64,000 bases of DNA from Vesta saturnalis. Lineage: Eukaryota; Arthropoda; Insecta; Coleoptera; Lampyridae. The notes below the pieces were generated by a model. It searched no databases and was not told where the DNA came from. It saw only the letters and a program-made list of their open reading frames with translations. The number at the start of each line of letters is the position of its first letter. Positions within the stretch are counted from its first letter, which is position 1. Of the stretch, positions 23,161 to 34,036 are shown one piece after another. The stretch is taken from positions 5,617,001-5,681,000 of the forward strand of contig JARFJB010001495.1 in assembly GCA_036346205.1 (NCBI GenBank), in the 5' to 3' direction. A program made the position numbers and the translations under genes.

Positions 23161-26113
23161 GGTCCGCCTTTGGGAGCTGATCCTATGAGTATCTGCTAAA
23201 CCAAACTTACTATAATTTTGAAAATTTGGTGACAGGGTAATGATGTTAGGGCTAACTCATCTAAAATATTTTCACGTTCGTACCACTTCCGGTTATACCG
23301 GAAGTCGGTACTTAGTCGCTTATTTTAAATGGAATAAAGTTTCATATATTAATACATTTTTGGATTCTATGTCGAATTTTAAGTTAAGTTTGTTAAATAA
23401 ACTAGATAGGAAATTTCAGTCGTTTTAAAAAAAATATTTTTCTAAAAAAATTGACAGATGCGGTCTTAGTAATAACTCGTTAATTGTTCCGTTCATATCA
23501 AACAATTTGAATAAAACTTTGAGGTGTTGTAGGCAAAGGTTTATTGCAACAGTCTGCAAAAAATGACATTTGTATTTTTCATAAAAATAAAATTATAAGT
23601 GTCTAAACTTGACTATCAAAAAATGCAAGTTACTCAAAAAAATCAAATGGAAACCCCTATTTTTTATTACTCAAATCGATTTAACGTCAAAAATTAAGGT
23701 AAGTTTGTTTAAAACTTTATTTGCCTAAACGTAACAGTTTCATACTTATTATCAAAAAAGTCAATTTTAAAATTTGTGATAAAAATGAGCTACATACTTA
23801 AATCTAGTATTCCTTGTTCGTGTGATTCAAAAGTCATTTTGGCCAAATAGAATTTTTTTTCAAATTCAAATTCGATATACAACATAAGTGTAAAAATTTA
23901 ATACTTTATGAGTAAATCGAAAAAAACTACTTTTTACTGCGAAGGTAGTAACTACATGCTTATTAGTGCATTCTTACACGATAAAGTCGCTTATTTAGTA
24001 TTTCTTGCTCGTGATCAAATGTAAATTAATTTACAATAAATGTTTATAATATTGCCTTTTAGACGCAAGACATTGTTGAACCCGTCTTATAACGGCTTCA
24101 TTTGTAACCCTTAGAATTTCTTGTGGAGAAAGAGAATTGAAGGCATTTTGCACTCTTGCAATGCAATCTTCTTTAGTCGTTAGTGGTGTAGCATATACAG
24201 TATTTTTAATTCGACCCCAAAGATAAAAATCCATTGGCGTAAGATCAGGTGACCTAGGTGGCCATGGAAAGGAACCGTTATTGGCATATCAATTATCTTC
24301 AAAAATTTCATAAAGTTTCATGGAAACAGCGTTGCTGTTGTGAGGGGGCGCACCATCTTGTTGGTACCATAAATTTTCCCTTTCTAGATTTAATTGGGGT
24401 TGAATTCGAGTGTTTAATATCTCAAGATAGTTTTTTCCTAGAAATTAAATTTGTAATCATAAATCGCAACAATCAACTATTTTAAACCTCTCAAATTTTC
24501 GTTGTAAAAATACACGTCAAAGATTTTATTATTCCGAATAGTACAAAATACGTTAAAATTCCAAATTTCCTGAAAATGGCATTCGCAAATTGGATTGCTA
24601 TTTTCGTTATTCCAGTAATGTGAGTTTCGGCGATTAAATATGCCATTTTTCGTAAATTTAGATTCGTCCGTCCATATGATATTAGTCAAAAAATTTGGAA
24701 TTTCTTGTATTTTGAGCAAAATTGTTTCACAAAATTCGACACGTTTCAAGAAATCCGCTTCTTTCAAATGTTGAACTAATTGTAAACAGTATGGTCTAAA
24801 CTTATGTTTCTTAAGAATTCTGATAGTTGTTGATGTTAAGCCAATATCTGTTTTCGCGTCTTTATGGAATTACAAGGATAGGCATATCCTAAAGTTATAA
24901 CTTCATTCTGTTCGTTATCAATAGCAGTTTTTTTGCGAGGCGCAGAGTGTATAAATGTGCCAAACTGTTCCAAATTTTGAGTCACACGTCTTATTCTATC
25001 TGCTAATGGTCGGGGGCGCTCAGGATAGCGTTCGATAAATGTTCTTACTGTTCGTTTTACAACTCTATGGCATTCTCCGTGAATTAAAATTAAATTCAAA
25101 TAATTTGTATTAGAATATTCAAGTCGAACCATTTCATCAAGAAAAACACAAGCCGTCAACAACTTTATTAAATTATTGACTGTAAAAGAAAAACAAAATA
25201 AATAAGCATCTTTATCGTGTAATGATGCGCTGATAAGTATGTATTACCTCCTCAGTAAAAAGTAGTTTTTTTCGATTTACTCATAAAGTATTAAATTTTT
25301 ACACTTATGTTGTATAACGAATTTGAAAAACAAAATTTCTATTTGGCAAAAATGACTTTTGAATCACAAAATTATCAATTTTTATAATTTTTTGCAGTAA
25401 CTTATTCAAGCATTTTTCTTTATTTCAATTCTCAATTATTTGGTTTCCATGGTGACCACAAGGAATACTAGATTTAAGTATGTAGCTCATTTTTATCACA
25501 AATTTTAAAATTGGGACTTTTTTGATAATAAGTATGAAACTGTGACGTTTAGGAAAATAAAGTTTTAAACAAACTTACCTTAATTTTTGACGTTAAATCG
25601 ATCTGAGTAATAAAAAATAGGGGTTTCCATTTGATTTTTTTAAGTAACTTGCATTTTTTGATAGTCAAGTTTAGACATTCATAATTTTATTTTTATGAAA
25701 AATACAAATGTCATTTTTTGCAGACTGTTGCAATATACCTTTGCCTACAACACTTCAAAGCTTTATTCAAATTGTTTGACAGGAACGGAACAATTAACGA
25801 GTTATTACTAAGACCGCATCTGTCAATTTTTTTAGAAAAATGTTTTTTTTAAAACGACTAAAATTTCGTATCTAGTTTATTTAACAAACTTAACTTAAAA
25901 TTCGAGATAGAATCCAAAAATGTATTAATATACGGGATGTTCCATTTAAAATAAGCGACTAAGTACCGACTTCCGGTATAACCGGAAGTGGTACGAACGT
26001 GAAAATATTTTAAATGAGTTAGCCCTAACATCATTACCCTGTCACCAAATTTTCAAAATTATAGTAAGTTTGGTTTAGCAGATACTCATAGGATCAGCTC
26101 CCAAAGGCGGACC

Positions 26114-26118
<5 letters not shown>
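23156..26118. mobile_element. Mariner-like element E, best preserved, arms of about 0.85-0.92 kb
   Basis: The left end starts TA-CAGGGTCCGCCTTTGGGAG and the right end is its exact complement, ending ACCCTGTA. The arms run 23,158-24,000 and 25,193-26,116 and match closely throughout. Each arm carries an internal hairpin ACTTCCGGT-TAT-ACCGGAAGT (about 23,285-23,307 and 25,968-25,992). The transposase region (minus strand) fills the space between the arms. Each end abuts a (TA)n tract. The high arm identity suggests either recent activity or arm homogenisation. Confidence 0.92.
24031..25162 (-). pseudogene. Mariner E transposase (DD41D), all domains present, frameshifted
   Basis: All parts of the protein can be followed. 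The N-terminal HTH region is at 25,162-24,836 (IHGECHRVVKRTV, YPERPRPLADRI). The first catalytic block IIWTDESKF and NRRNSHYW are in the 24,767-24,477 frame. The second block WYQQDGAPPHNS is near 24,350. WPPRSPDLTPMDFYLWG lies near 24,250 and the C-terminus YYKHLL ends at 24,031. Counting between the second and third Asp gives 41 residues, the DD41D spacing (rosa-like mariners). Frame changes lie near 24,480 and 24,830, and stops lie between 24,470 and 24,235. All three catalytic Asp are retained, but this copy is not a single ORF. Confidence 0.88.
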
Positions 26119-26160
<42 letters not shown>

Positions 26161-26187
26161 ACATATGTATATGTATATGTATATATA
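26118..26187. repeat. (TA)n and TATATG microsatellite between mariners E and F
   Basis: About 40 bases of TA followed by ATGTATATGTATATG variants up to the left end of element F. Confidence 0.9.
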
Positions 26188-28035
26188 TGGCCAAAAGATG
26201 GTGTTTGTAATTTAACTACTATCGATATAAGAATTTTTTTACGGTATCGGTCAACAGAGTCCTTGTCCGGGGCGGCGTACCTGCAAAACTTTTTTGCATT
26301 GTTTTTTATAAAATTTTCCAGTGATTTTAGCTTTTTCAGTTAGTATTGCTTCAAAAAGTTATTCTTGAAAAATTCTACCAGAATAATTGTTTTGAAGAAA
26401 AACCGATTTGAAGATGGTTAAGCAATTTGTTATTTAAAAGAACAAATTAACTCAAGGGAGTAAATTAGTAAATTAGTCAAAATCAACAACAACAAAACAT
26501 TAATTATTATATAGGTAAAAACGTATAACGATCAAAACAAGTTTTTTATTCAAAATAACAGGCGGTTCTTAAAACGAACAAATTAAATAACAAAAATGAA
26601 CAAATAATTTTATTACGGCATGTACTGGAAACGTCCGCCATTCATATCAATGCAAATTTCTGTTTGACCTCGTTCAAATAGGCCTTCCTTGTTCCGAGTT
26701 ACTTCGCATTGCTCTATTACCATTTGTTCAAGGTGATTCTCGTTTTCAATTGGGACCAAGTAGAACATTAACTTTAAATATCTCCTAAGAAAAAATCCAA
26801 GGTGTATAAGTCAGATGAACGAGTAGGCCACATAACTAGACTACCACGGCCTATCCACTTCTCAGGGTAAACTAAATCTAGATGATTTCGAACTCGGACA
26901 TTAAAATGGGGAGGTGTCCATCATGCATAAACCAACTTTGTAATCTAGTTGCAAATGGCAGATCACTTAGAAGATATGGATAATGGTTTTCCAGAGTATT
27001 TAAGCATGTTTCACCATTTAGACGACGAGGCATTACAAAAGGCCCAATTAAATGATTTTTGTCTGCCAAACGTGAATGTTGTGTAAGTTTACAGTTTCTT
27101 TTCGTGCAAAGCCGGCTTCATCGGTGAATAAAATTCTTTAGCAGAAATGACAGTGTTGTAGGATTTCGTTGGTAAAAATCTAATCGGGGTTGAAGATCTT
27201 CCGCTTTAAGAGATTGAAGACGTAAATGATACTGCTTTAACAACTGCTCAAAGTTTTAAATACACTGCTCTTACATTTTCCACTAAAGAGAGTCTCCTGG
27301 TACTAATTTCCGGGTTGGCAGACATACTATTTAAAAAACGCTCTTCTGCATCTGCATTCCTAGTCGTGCGCTTTCTGCCAGTCAGTTCTTTTTGGCAAAA
27401 ATGCGCTGTTTTCTCTTAAACGTTGATGTAATCGATAAAGTACATATTTAGAAGCGGTTCCACGATTTGCGAACGCTTCTTCGTAAAGTCTGAGAGCTTC
27501 ACCACTACAACCATTTTCTTTGCCGTAACGTAGTAACAGAACTTAAAACACTTTTTGAATTAAATATTAATGATCACGATAACAACATTTTTGAACTAAA
27601 AGTGGCAGCTATTGTCAACAATATTAGTTGTCACCCTGAATTTGCAAAGCCTACTTTGACCAATTTACTCCGCTGAGTTAATTTATTCTTTTAAATAACA
27701 AATTGCGTAACTATTTTCAAATGGGTTTTCCTCGAAAGCGGCAGAATTTTTCAACAATGCCTTTTTGAAGCAAAACTAACTGAAAAAGCTAAAACCATTA
27801 GGAAGAATTGAGGAAATTGAGGAAATAAAAAATATTGCAAAACAAGTGTAATAACGCCTGGCAAGGAGTTTTATAGAACGATACCTTAAGAAAAATTCTT
27901 GTATCCACAGTAATTAAATTACCAAAATGGAAAGATTGGCAAAGTATGATTCCTGAGATATAAAACAAAAACCATCTTTTGGCCACCATCTTTAAAGCGC
28001 CATAGCTCTTTATTCAAACACTTCCAGACCTATGT

Positions 28036-28038
<3 letters not shown>
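26187..28038. mobile_element. Mariner-like element F
   Basis: The left arm begins TGGCCAAAAGATGG and its mirror ACCATCTTTTGGCCA lies at about 27,971-27,986. Further arm similarity includes the GAGTAAATT / AATTTACTC and AACAAATTAACTC / GAGTTAATTTATT blocks. The right side extends another ~50 bases to the next (TA)n tract, which may be the true terminus. A degraded minus-strand transposase lies between. Confidence 0.75.
26610..27560 (-). pseudogene. Mariner F transposase relic
   Basis: The only sizeable frame, 27,069-26,878, contains LIGPFVMPRRLNGETCLNTLE and the second catalytic block WFMHDG. The C-terminus near 26,620 reads CIDMNGGRFQYMP, typical of the family. Stops and frameshifts occur throughout. 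The first catalytic block (ILFTDEAGFARK-like) can be recognised near 27,120. Confidence 0.7.

Positions 28039-28111
<73 letters not shown>
28038..28111. repeat. (TA)n microsatellite
   Basis: About 72 bases of TA at the right edge of mariner F, followed by a shorter imperfect TA block to about 28,132. Confidence 0.95.
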
Positions 28112-28116
<5 letters not shown>

Positions 28117-28139
28117 TTATATATATATATAATGTGTAT

Positions 28140-28945
28140 ACATAATCTTATAATCTACAGTCTTATGAGATAGATAATTAATTGTTTAGGAGCGTTCTAG
28201 AAGCAACTATAAAGCTGAAAACGTTTATGAAACTACTTTTGGTCAGAACAAAAGTTTGTTGCTGACGAATGCAATCTTGATAGGAGTTGAATTCTTGGAA
28301 TGCAATATGTTGTGGCTATTATTTCATAACACAATATTAAACGACAACATAAAAACTTGAGATTTAATATATTCTTCACTTTTCCTATGAATTTCTCTAA
28401 CGAAAGTTTTTCGAATAAATTTGGTTTTTAGTAACGCCGTAGTGCGTATGATACTAAAAGATGTAAAGACATATTTTAATTTCAAGCTGGAAAAACATGT
28501 TTATTTTTTTGGCGTACACCACAAAGATGTTTCAAACAGATTAGGTGCAACTTATATCAACCACGTTGGATGCTTGTTGCATAAAATTTAATTTCAAATG
28601 TTAAAAAAAAAATTCGCATTGTATTATAAATTAATTTACTTCAAGCTGTGTAAGTTTTGTTGTTTTCTTTACCATGAATTTATAACAGAAAATGAAAAAC
28701 ACAAAATACATTTGCATTAAATCAGTTTTACTTATGCTGAGTTTATTAATTTAGAGGGAATAAAAGAAACATTGATTTATTTTATGTCTATTGTAAAATT
28801 GGCTAGCATAGCCTAAGCCATTATAATTAAATACATGTTAAAAGTTTAATTGTTTCTTACCAGTCGTCCTCATACTCAGTACGCATACCATATATTTGTA
28901 TTTTTTTTATTTCATTTAATATGTACATTTTATTTTGTCTTTTTA
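28140..28945. other. AT-rich region without recognisable gene
   Basis: Only short ORFs and A/T runs. No repeat arms were matched. Confidence 0.35.
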
Positions 28946-29245
28946 TCAGGTGTACAAAAAAGTTCTGAGGTTTCTTTTGCAAAAATCGATATTTATTTAA
29001 AAACAAACAAAAAGATATTAATCAACGAAATATTCCCCGTTTGCACCGATGACCTTTTTCCATCTTTCGGGCAGCTTACGAATTCCCTGATGCTAGATGT
29101 TCATTGGCTTCGAGGCGATAAAGGTATCAATCCATTTTCGTACTTCATCAAGTGTCACGAAGTGTGTATGAGCCAAATGATGCTGCAACGAACAAAATAG
29201 GTAGTAATCGGAAGGTGCCATTCCTGGGTTATACGCCGCATGCGG
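28946..29245 (-). pseudogene. DD34D mariner (Mos1-type) 3' fragment
   Basis: A different mariner lineage from the rest of the window. On the minus strand the frame reads MAPSDYYLFCSLQHHLAH, DEVRKWIDTFIASKP, GIRKLPERWKKVIGANGEYF and a stop at 29,018. APSDY-LF is the third catalytic block of classical mariners. The 3' terminus GGTGTACAAAAAAG lies near 28,950. One in-frame stop is present. The 5' three quarters are missing and the fragment directly abuts the protease relic to its right. Confidence 0.8.
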
Positions 29246-29315
29246 GAGAAGTTCCCAGTTGAACGCAAAGATAACGCATTACTACTGCAAGAGTGGGCAC
29301 ATACCAACTCCAAAG

Positions 29316-29777
29316 ATGTATGCGGTGTTGAAATGTTTGAAATAGATCCCCAGCCACAAGAATGTATTTCGACTTGTATGTGGTTCTAATCAGCTGCCGC
29401 GACTCGCACCTAGACCTTGTGTAATTATTGTAAACACGGATCCAGCAAACAAACCAGGTCAGCACTGGACTGCTATCTACATTGATGAGAATGGTAACGG
29501 GGAATATTTTGATTCCTTTGGACGACCCCCGGTAGGTTACCATTTACGTTTCCTTGAGAAGAATTCTAGATGGTTCCACTACAATAAAACGACGTCGCAG
29601 GATTACCATTCGGGTGGTTGTGGACTTTATACGATAATGTTTTTGTATTTTAGAATAAATAATTTACCAATGCTTGATTTTGTTGATAAGTTTTTCTCTA
29701 CATGTTTAGTTATAAATAATGAGATAATCCAGATACTATATAATGCTTGCTTTCAACCATTCTACTCTGATAAATAA
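29316..29777 (+). pseudogene. Adenain-type cysteine protease (Polinton/Maverick or adintovirus-like)
   Basis: A 154-codon frame from ATG 29,316 to stop 29,777, interrupted only by a TAG at codon 10. It shows the order of a family C5 (adenain) protease: an N-terminal NVFRLVCGSNQLP, the catalytic His in PGQHWTAIYID, an acidic EYFDSFG just after, and the catalytic Cys in SGGCGLYTIMF. The C-terminal helix region ends FQPFYSDK. In Polintons such a protease matures capsid proteins; that role is inferred from the family. No capsid, ATPase or polymerase gene lies next to it here. Apart from the early stop, all catalytic residues are intact, so decay looks limited. The left boundary is a mariner fragment. 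Confidence 0.85.
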
Positions 29778-30857
29778 AAACGTTTGTAGTACTTTAATTG
29801 TTTTAATTAAGGGTTCCGTAACAAGAGAGATGTGCATGGTCAACTTCTTTTGCAGAAAATGTTGATTAGTCTATACACCTCTATATGGCGCCACAAACAA
29901 ACCTTAATTAATCGTACCGCTAAGTGACGCACGGATATTAACAGAAGGAATTTGTTATTTCTTGATTAGAGGGGCAAGAGGCCTGTAATAGATCATGCGT
30001 GTAGCTGCTCAAGCGATATGTCACCTATGTGTAACGAGGTGAGACCCTTTATCTTTTCAGTAACGTGGTTATAACCACGTATATTGTATACAAATCGGTA
30101 TTATCAATTTTGACCATGCTTGTGTCTATAATTCATACAGGGACGATGGATACAACTGCACTAACTGAAATGTAATACCACTAAAGTTTTTGAAAGCCGT
30201 ACCTTTTGTTCAAAGCATAGAATGTGACGGTCGAGGTACAACAGCAGATAACTTTTTTACAGCAATTTAGTCCCACATGGTCTCTATATCTCAATTTGCT
30301 ATATAATAATACACTTTTCTTGCGCAATTCTCTGATTCAGTCTTAAAACGTGTTGAAATGATAGCTGTTGTCTTACACAGAATAATGACGCAAAGTAGAG
30401 TCACTTGTAGATTTGTGTCATCTGGATCATCCTGTACGTTGCAATATCTTACGGCTTTTAATATAATCGCAGGGTACAAAATAAACAAGTGAATGTGAAG
30501 AGGAAACCGAGTGAGAATGAGGGACGCTATGGGATGTTTTAAGCAAGTATGGAGTGAGTAAATGTTATTAAATGGAATAACACTAGTATAAGACGGCAGC
30601 TAGGCTTCTGTCAAGGTGAGAGGGGGTTTTAGTGAATACTTTAAAATAGAGTACTATCCAGTCAAGGTTGTGATGCTACCGTGGCTGTTTGATGTATTCA
30701 TAGATTAGTGTGTCAGGCAAAGTAAATAGTTTCATGCTGTAGTATGCTCAAAATACATTCTAAAGATGATTGTTATACATGGGTTATTTAGAAAACTATG
30801 GTTTGGGTTGTCTAAGGAAAGAACTATTTTGCTTATTTGTCATACATTTAATTATAA
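29778..30857. other. Spacer with a weak piggyBac-like motif and an 18-base palindrome
   Basis: No full gene is seen. At about 30,207-30,273 (+) a frame reads IECDGRGTTADNFFTAI before a stop, resembling the conserved D-N-x-F-T-S region of piggyBac transposases, so a piggyBac relic is possible. At 30,063-30,080 there is a perfect palindrome ACGTGGTTATAACCACGT. Confidence 0.35.
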
Positions 30858-31950
30858 TACAGGGTGCCTCTAAAGGGTATGTACAAAATACTAGGTCATA
30901 TTCGTGAGACTAAAATATGAGGATCTAGCCCAATTTACCTTAGTACAAAAGTTGATAGTTTCCGAAATACAGGGTGTCACTGTTTTTTCTCTCAATAATA
31001 GCAGCATTTGCATGGAGTTTGGTACTTAGACGTATTCTGTGATGAGAAATCCAGATTTGATCATAGTTTTGATGCCTCCTGCAGAGGTCGTCACCACCAG
31101 CCCTTTGTGCACATTTAAAGCTCCATCATTTTTTCTCCCTTGGCATATCAAATTACTAGTCAGAAATTCTTATTCCCTGACGTGTTTTATTCAAAAAAGG
31201 TATACCTTGTAGATGTCGCTTGGAGCAGCCGTTTCTGTGATAATCGAATTTAAATGATTCATTGCGTACTAAAATTCATCATAACCCTCCTTCACAATTT
31301 ATCCAGGATTAGACTGGTCCAAGAAGTTTGGAGCGGTTTTTAATGACCAACCGGCAAACAACAACAGAACTTTACGCAACAACTTAAAAATGTAAGAATC
31401 AACTGGCAAAGAACAGAAGGAATACATGCAAAGTCAATAACAAACGACCAAAACAGCAAACTTCTATTAAATTATAAATCCTTCAATTGAACTCTAAGTA
31501 AATATTGAAAGTGACACCCGATTTTATGTACACAAAGATTAACTCTACGGAGATAATTGAACTGCACGGTACTCATCATCTCTGCATCTAACCGTAAAAT
31601 TTTTACTGTTCTCTTAAAGTTCTGTTAACTGTATCCTTCGAAACGCCAAGTTCCAAACCAATGTGCCCGGTGCTCAGACTCGGATATTCTTCAACTCATT
31701 CTAAAATTTTTCCTCAACCTCTGCTATTCCTATAGTACGATTCCGTCTATAATCATCCGTAGTAAGGACCAAAACTACCCGTTGCTCGAAGACGCCTTTC
31801 AACAGCGGAAAATGTTTGATGGTTTGAAACGCGTCTATTTGGAAGTCTTTCTTGGTATACCCTAACCGATTCTCGACCATTTTCTTTACAATAACCATAA
31901 ACTAATATTATATTGGTCATTACTGCGTTAGTGTAGGGTACGGCCATAGC
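30858..31950 (-). mobile_element. Mariner G, truncated
   Basis: An arm begins TACAGGGTGCCTCTAAAGG at 30,858 and includes the ATACAGGGTGTCACTG motif near 30,970. On the minus strand the transposase N-terminus is readable at 31,947-31,560: TNIILVYGYCKENGRES, RLPNRRVSNHQTF and RLRATGSFG, in two overlapping frames. The catalytic domain and the arm on the right side are missing. Confidence 0.7.
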
Positions 31951-32149
31951 GAAAAATTAAAGAAGTAAATTAAAATTACAATAAAGATTTGCCAGACTGA
32001 ATTGTTTGACAATACTCTTTTGTAACTAATGACAATAGTTGATTATGTTTAGTCGTTGCTACGATGAAGTTCAGTAACATTTAACACTAACATTTAGAAT
32101 CACGAGCTCAAGCTAAAGCATAAGACTGAAAAGGAAAAGGCCTCGTAGA
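31951..32149. other. Short spacer
   Basis: No features recognised. Confidence 0.3.
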
Positions 32150-32506
32150 TCATTCTCTCCCCAAGGGGGGGGGGGCTGCTCGAGCTTTCCGAGCTCGTTC
32201 AGCCACAATCATGGATTCCCAACATACATACATACATTACGTGTATATGCATGACGGGATTAAGGAAGGGTGTGGTCAGAATAGGATCGGAAGAAACGGA
32301 GTTAGGGTTCTGAGGGGGAAAATACTACCCCGGAATTCGCCTAAGTAGCCGTACATGGTGTGCATCTACGCAGTGACCAGGCCGCTACATGTGTATGAGG
32401 AAAAACCCCTGAAAAAATCTCATATAAGGTAGACAGCAGCGAGAATCGAACCCATTGCCTCCCGAATGCTAAGCAGGTAATATCCCCACTACGCTACTAG
32501 CTCGGT
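32150..32506 (-). repeat. tRNA-derived SINE-like repeat
   Basis: On the minus strand the sequence starts at about 32,506 with a tRNA-like head: an A-box-like TAGCGTAGTGG and a B-box-like GGGTTCGATTCTCG some 40 bases later. The body is clearly more GC-rich than its surroundings. It ends near a run of G residues (about 32,163-32,175) and a CTCGAG/GAGCTCG inverted pair. Such a composition and internal pol III promoter fit a tRNA-derived SINE. The parental tRNA cannot be named with confidence. Confidence 0.6.
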
Positions 32507-34036
32507 GCATAAGACTGGTGCTACTTATCTTACATACCTCAGAGATATTATAACAGTTACTCCCCTCTCTGCCAAAAGTGTTTCTTAACAAACACTTGAC
32601 AAATTCACATACACCATGGATGTTCACAAACTTTTCTTATCCTAACACTCTTATACACCTTCCCTCTGTGAAAAGAAAAAGATAAAGGTTATTCTGTCCT
32701 CTTTTATTTTACTTTCTTATTCTAACATTAGCTTTAAATTCACCTATTACTTTTTCTCTAATTTTTAGTCTTAAGTCTAATAGAAATTTTCTTATATTAA
32801 TCTTTACATAATTATTACCAAGCTTTTCAATATTCCTAAAAACTTTTACAATATAATTATTTTCCTAATTCAGTTAATAATACAAATATTCGATAAACTA
32901 CATTAAACCAATAACTCCTTATTAAAATTTACGATAGATTTTCACAATAAACTCTCAATTTTAGATTTATCTATACATAATTATTTATTTTAATACTAAT
33001 TGATAATATTCGTTAATAATACTGATTTTACTTAAATACTTCACTATACTTCTCTGTACTTTTATTTATTTATATATTCTTCGGTAGGTGCCCTACATGA
33101 ATATCTAAGCTTCTCCCGTAAACAAAATGCTCTACATAAATTATTTGCTTTTTTTGGGATTTTCACGTGATATTTATCTATTTATTATTCCTATTACCGG
33201 GCTTCTAATTTCTGTTGTTTTGATTTAAGTTAAATATAATTTAATGTTTTGATTCTCCTATAACTTTTAGATCGTTTTAATAATTACCTCAACAAGGGAG
33301 TGATCAGTTCTTCTCTTCAAATCTTTATCAAAGTTTCATTTTTAACTTAAAAACAAATTGAATTAATTATCAACTTAATTCTATTAGAATTTAAAAATTT
33401 AAGCTTAACTCTAAATTTAGTTTATCCGTTTTGTAAATTTTCGTACGCTCTTTAATAGCTAAAATTTTATATATTAGCATTTTTTTTACTTGTTGAACGA
33501 TACAATTATCGTACTGCAGCTATTATGAAAATTTTTATGCCTACTACTATGTTTTCCATTACTAAATTTTGGCAACCTAAGTAATTATAACTTAAAAGTC
33601 TTATAGTCCCATTTTTTAATAACGGCGCAATTTCTTTGACGTTTGTTGAACTTTTTTCCACGCGTATGCTATTGTCGTTGCTTTTCACAATAACTTTTCC
33701 TTATTCTTTGATGTTTTTTTTAAAATTTGCCTATCTATTCTTGACATATTTCGGATTTCACAATACTTCCATTCTCGTACAATTTTCCCACCTCCTACAA
33801 ATATACCATCTTTGATTATATTTTTGTTTAAAACTGATTACTTCTATTATTTCGATGCACTTTGCAAATCCAGTTTAGTTTTTTAACTTAATTACACAAC
33901 TTTACATTACTTAATATTTTTTTACACTTATGTACATTTATTGAATACGTGTATTTTTGTATTTATTGCATAGTATTAACCCACGTAATGATGCTACTTA
34001 TGTGTGGGTTACTTAGAAGATCACAGTTAGGGTTTC
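32507..34036. other. Very AT-rich region without recognisable gene
   Basis: About 1.5 kb of low-complexity AT-rich DNA, ending at the TTAA of the piggyBac terminus. Confidence 0.4.

Noticed and set aside
28850..29200. 116-codon plus-strand ORF
   Set aside because: It is antisense to the DD34D mariner C-terminal fragment.
29229..29543. 104-codon minus-strand ORF
   Set aside because: It is antisense to the clearly recognisable protease frame.
28946..29777. Single mobile element joining the mariner tail and protease
   Set aside because: Different strands and unrelated families; an insertion or deletion junction is simpler.
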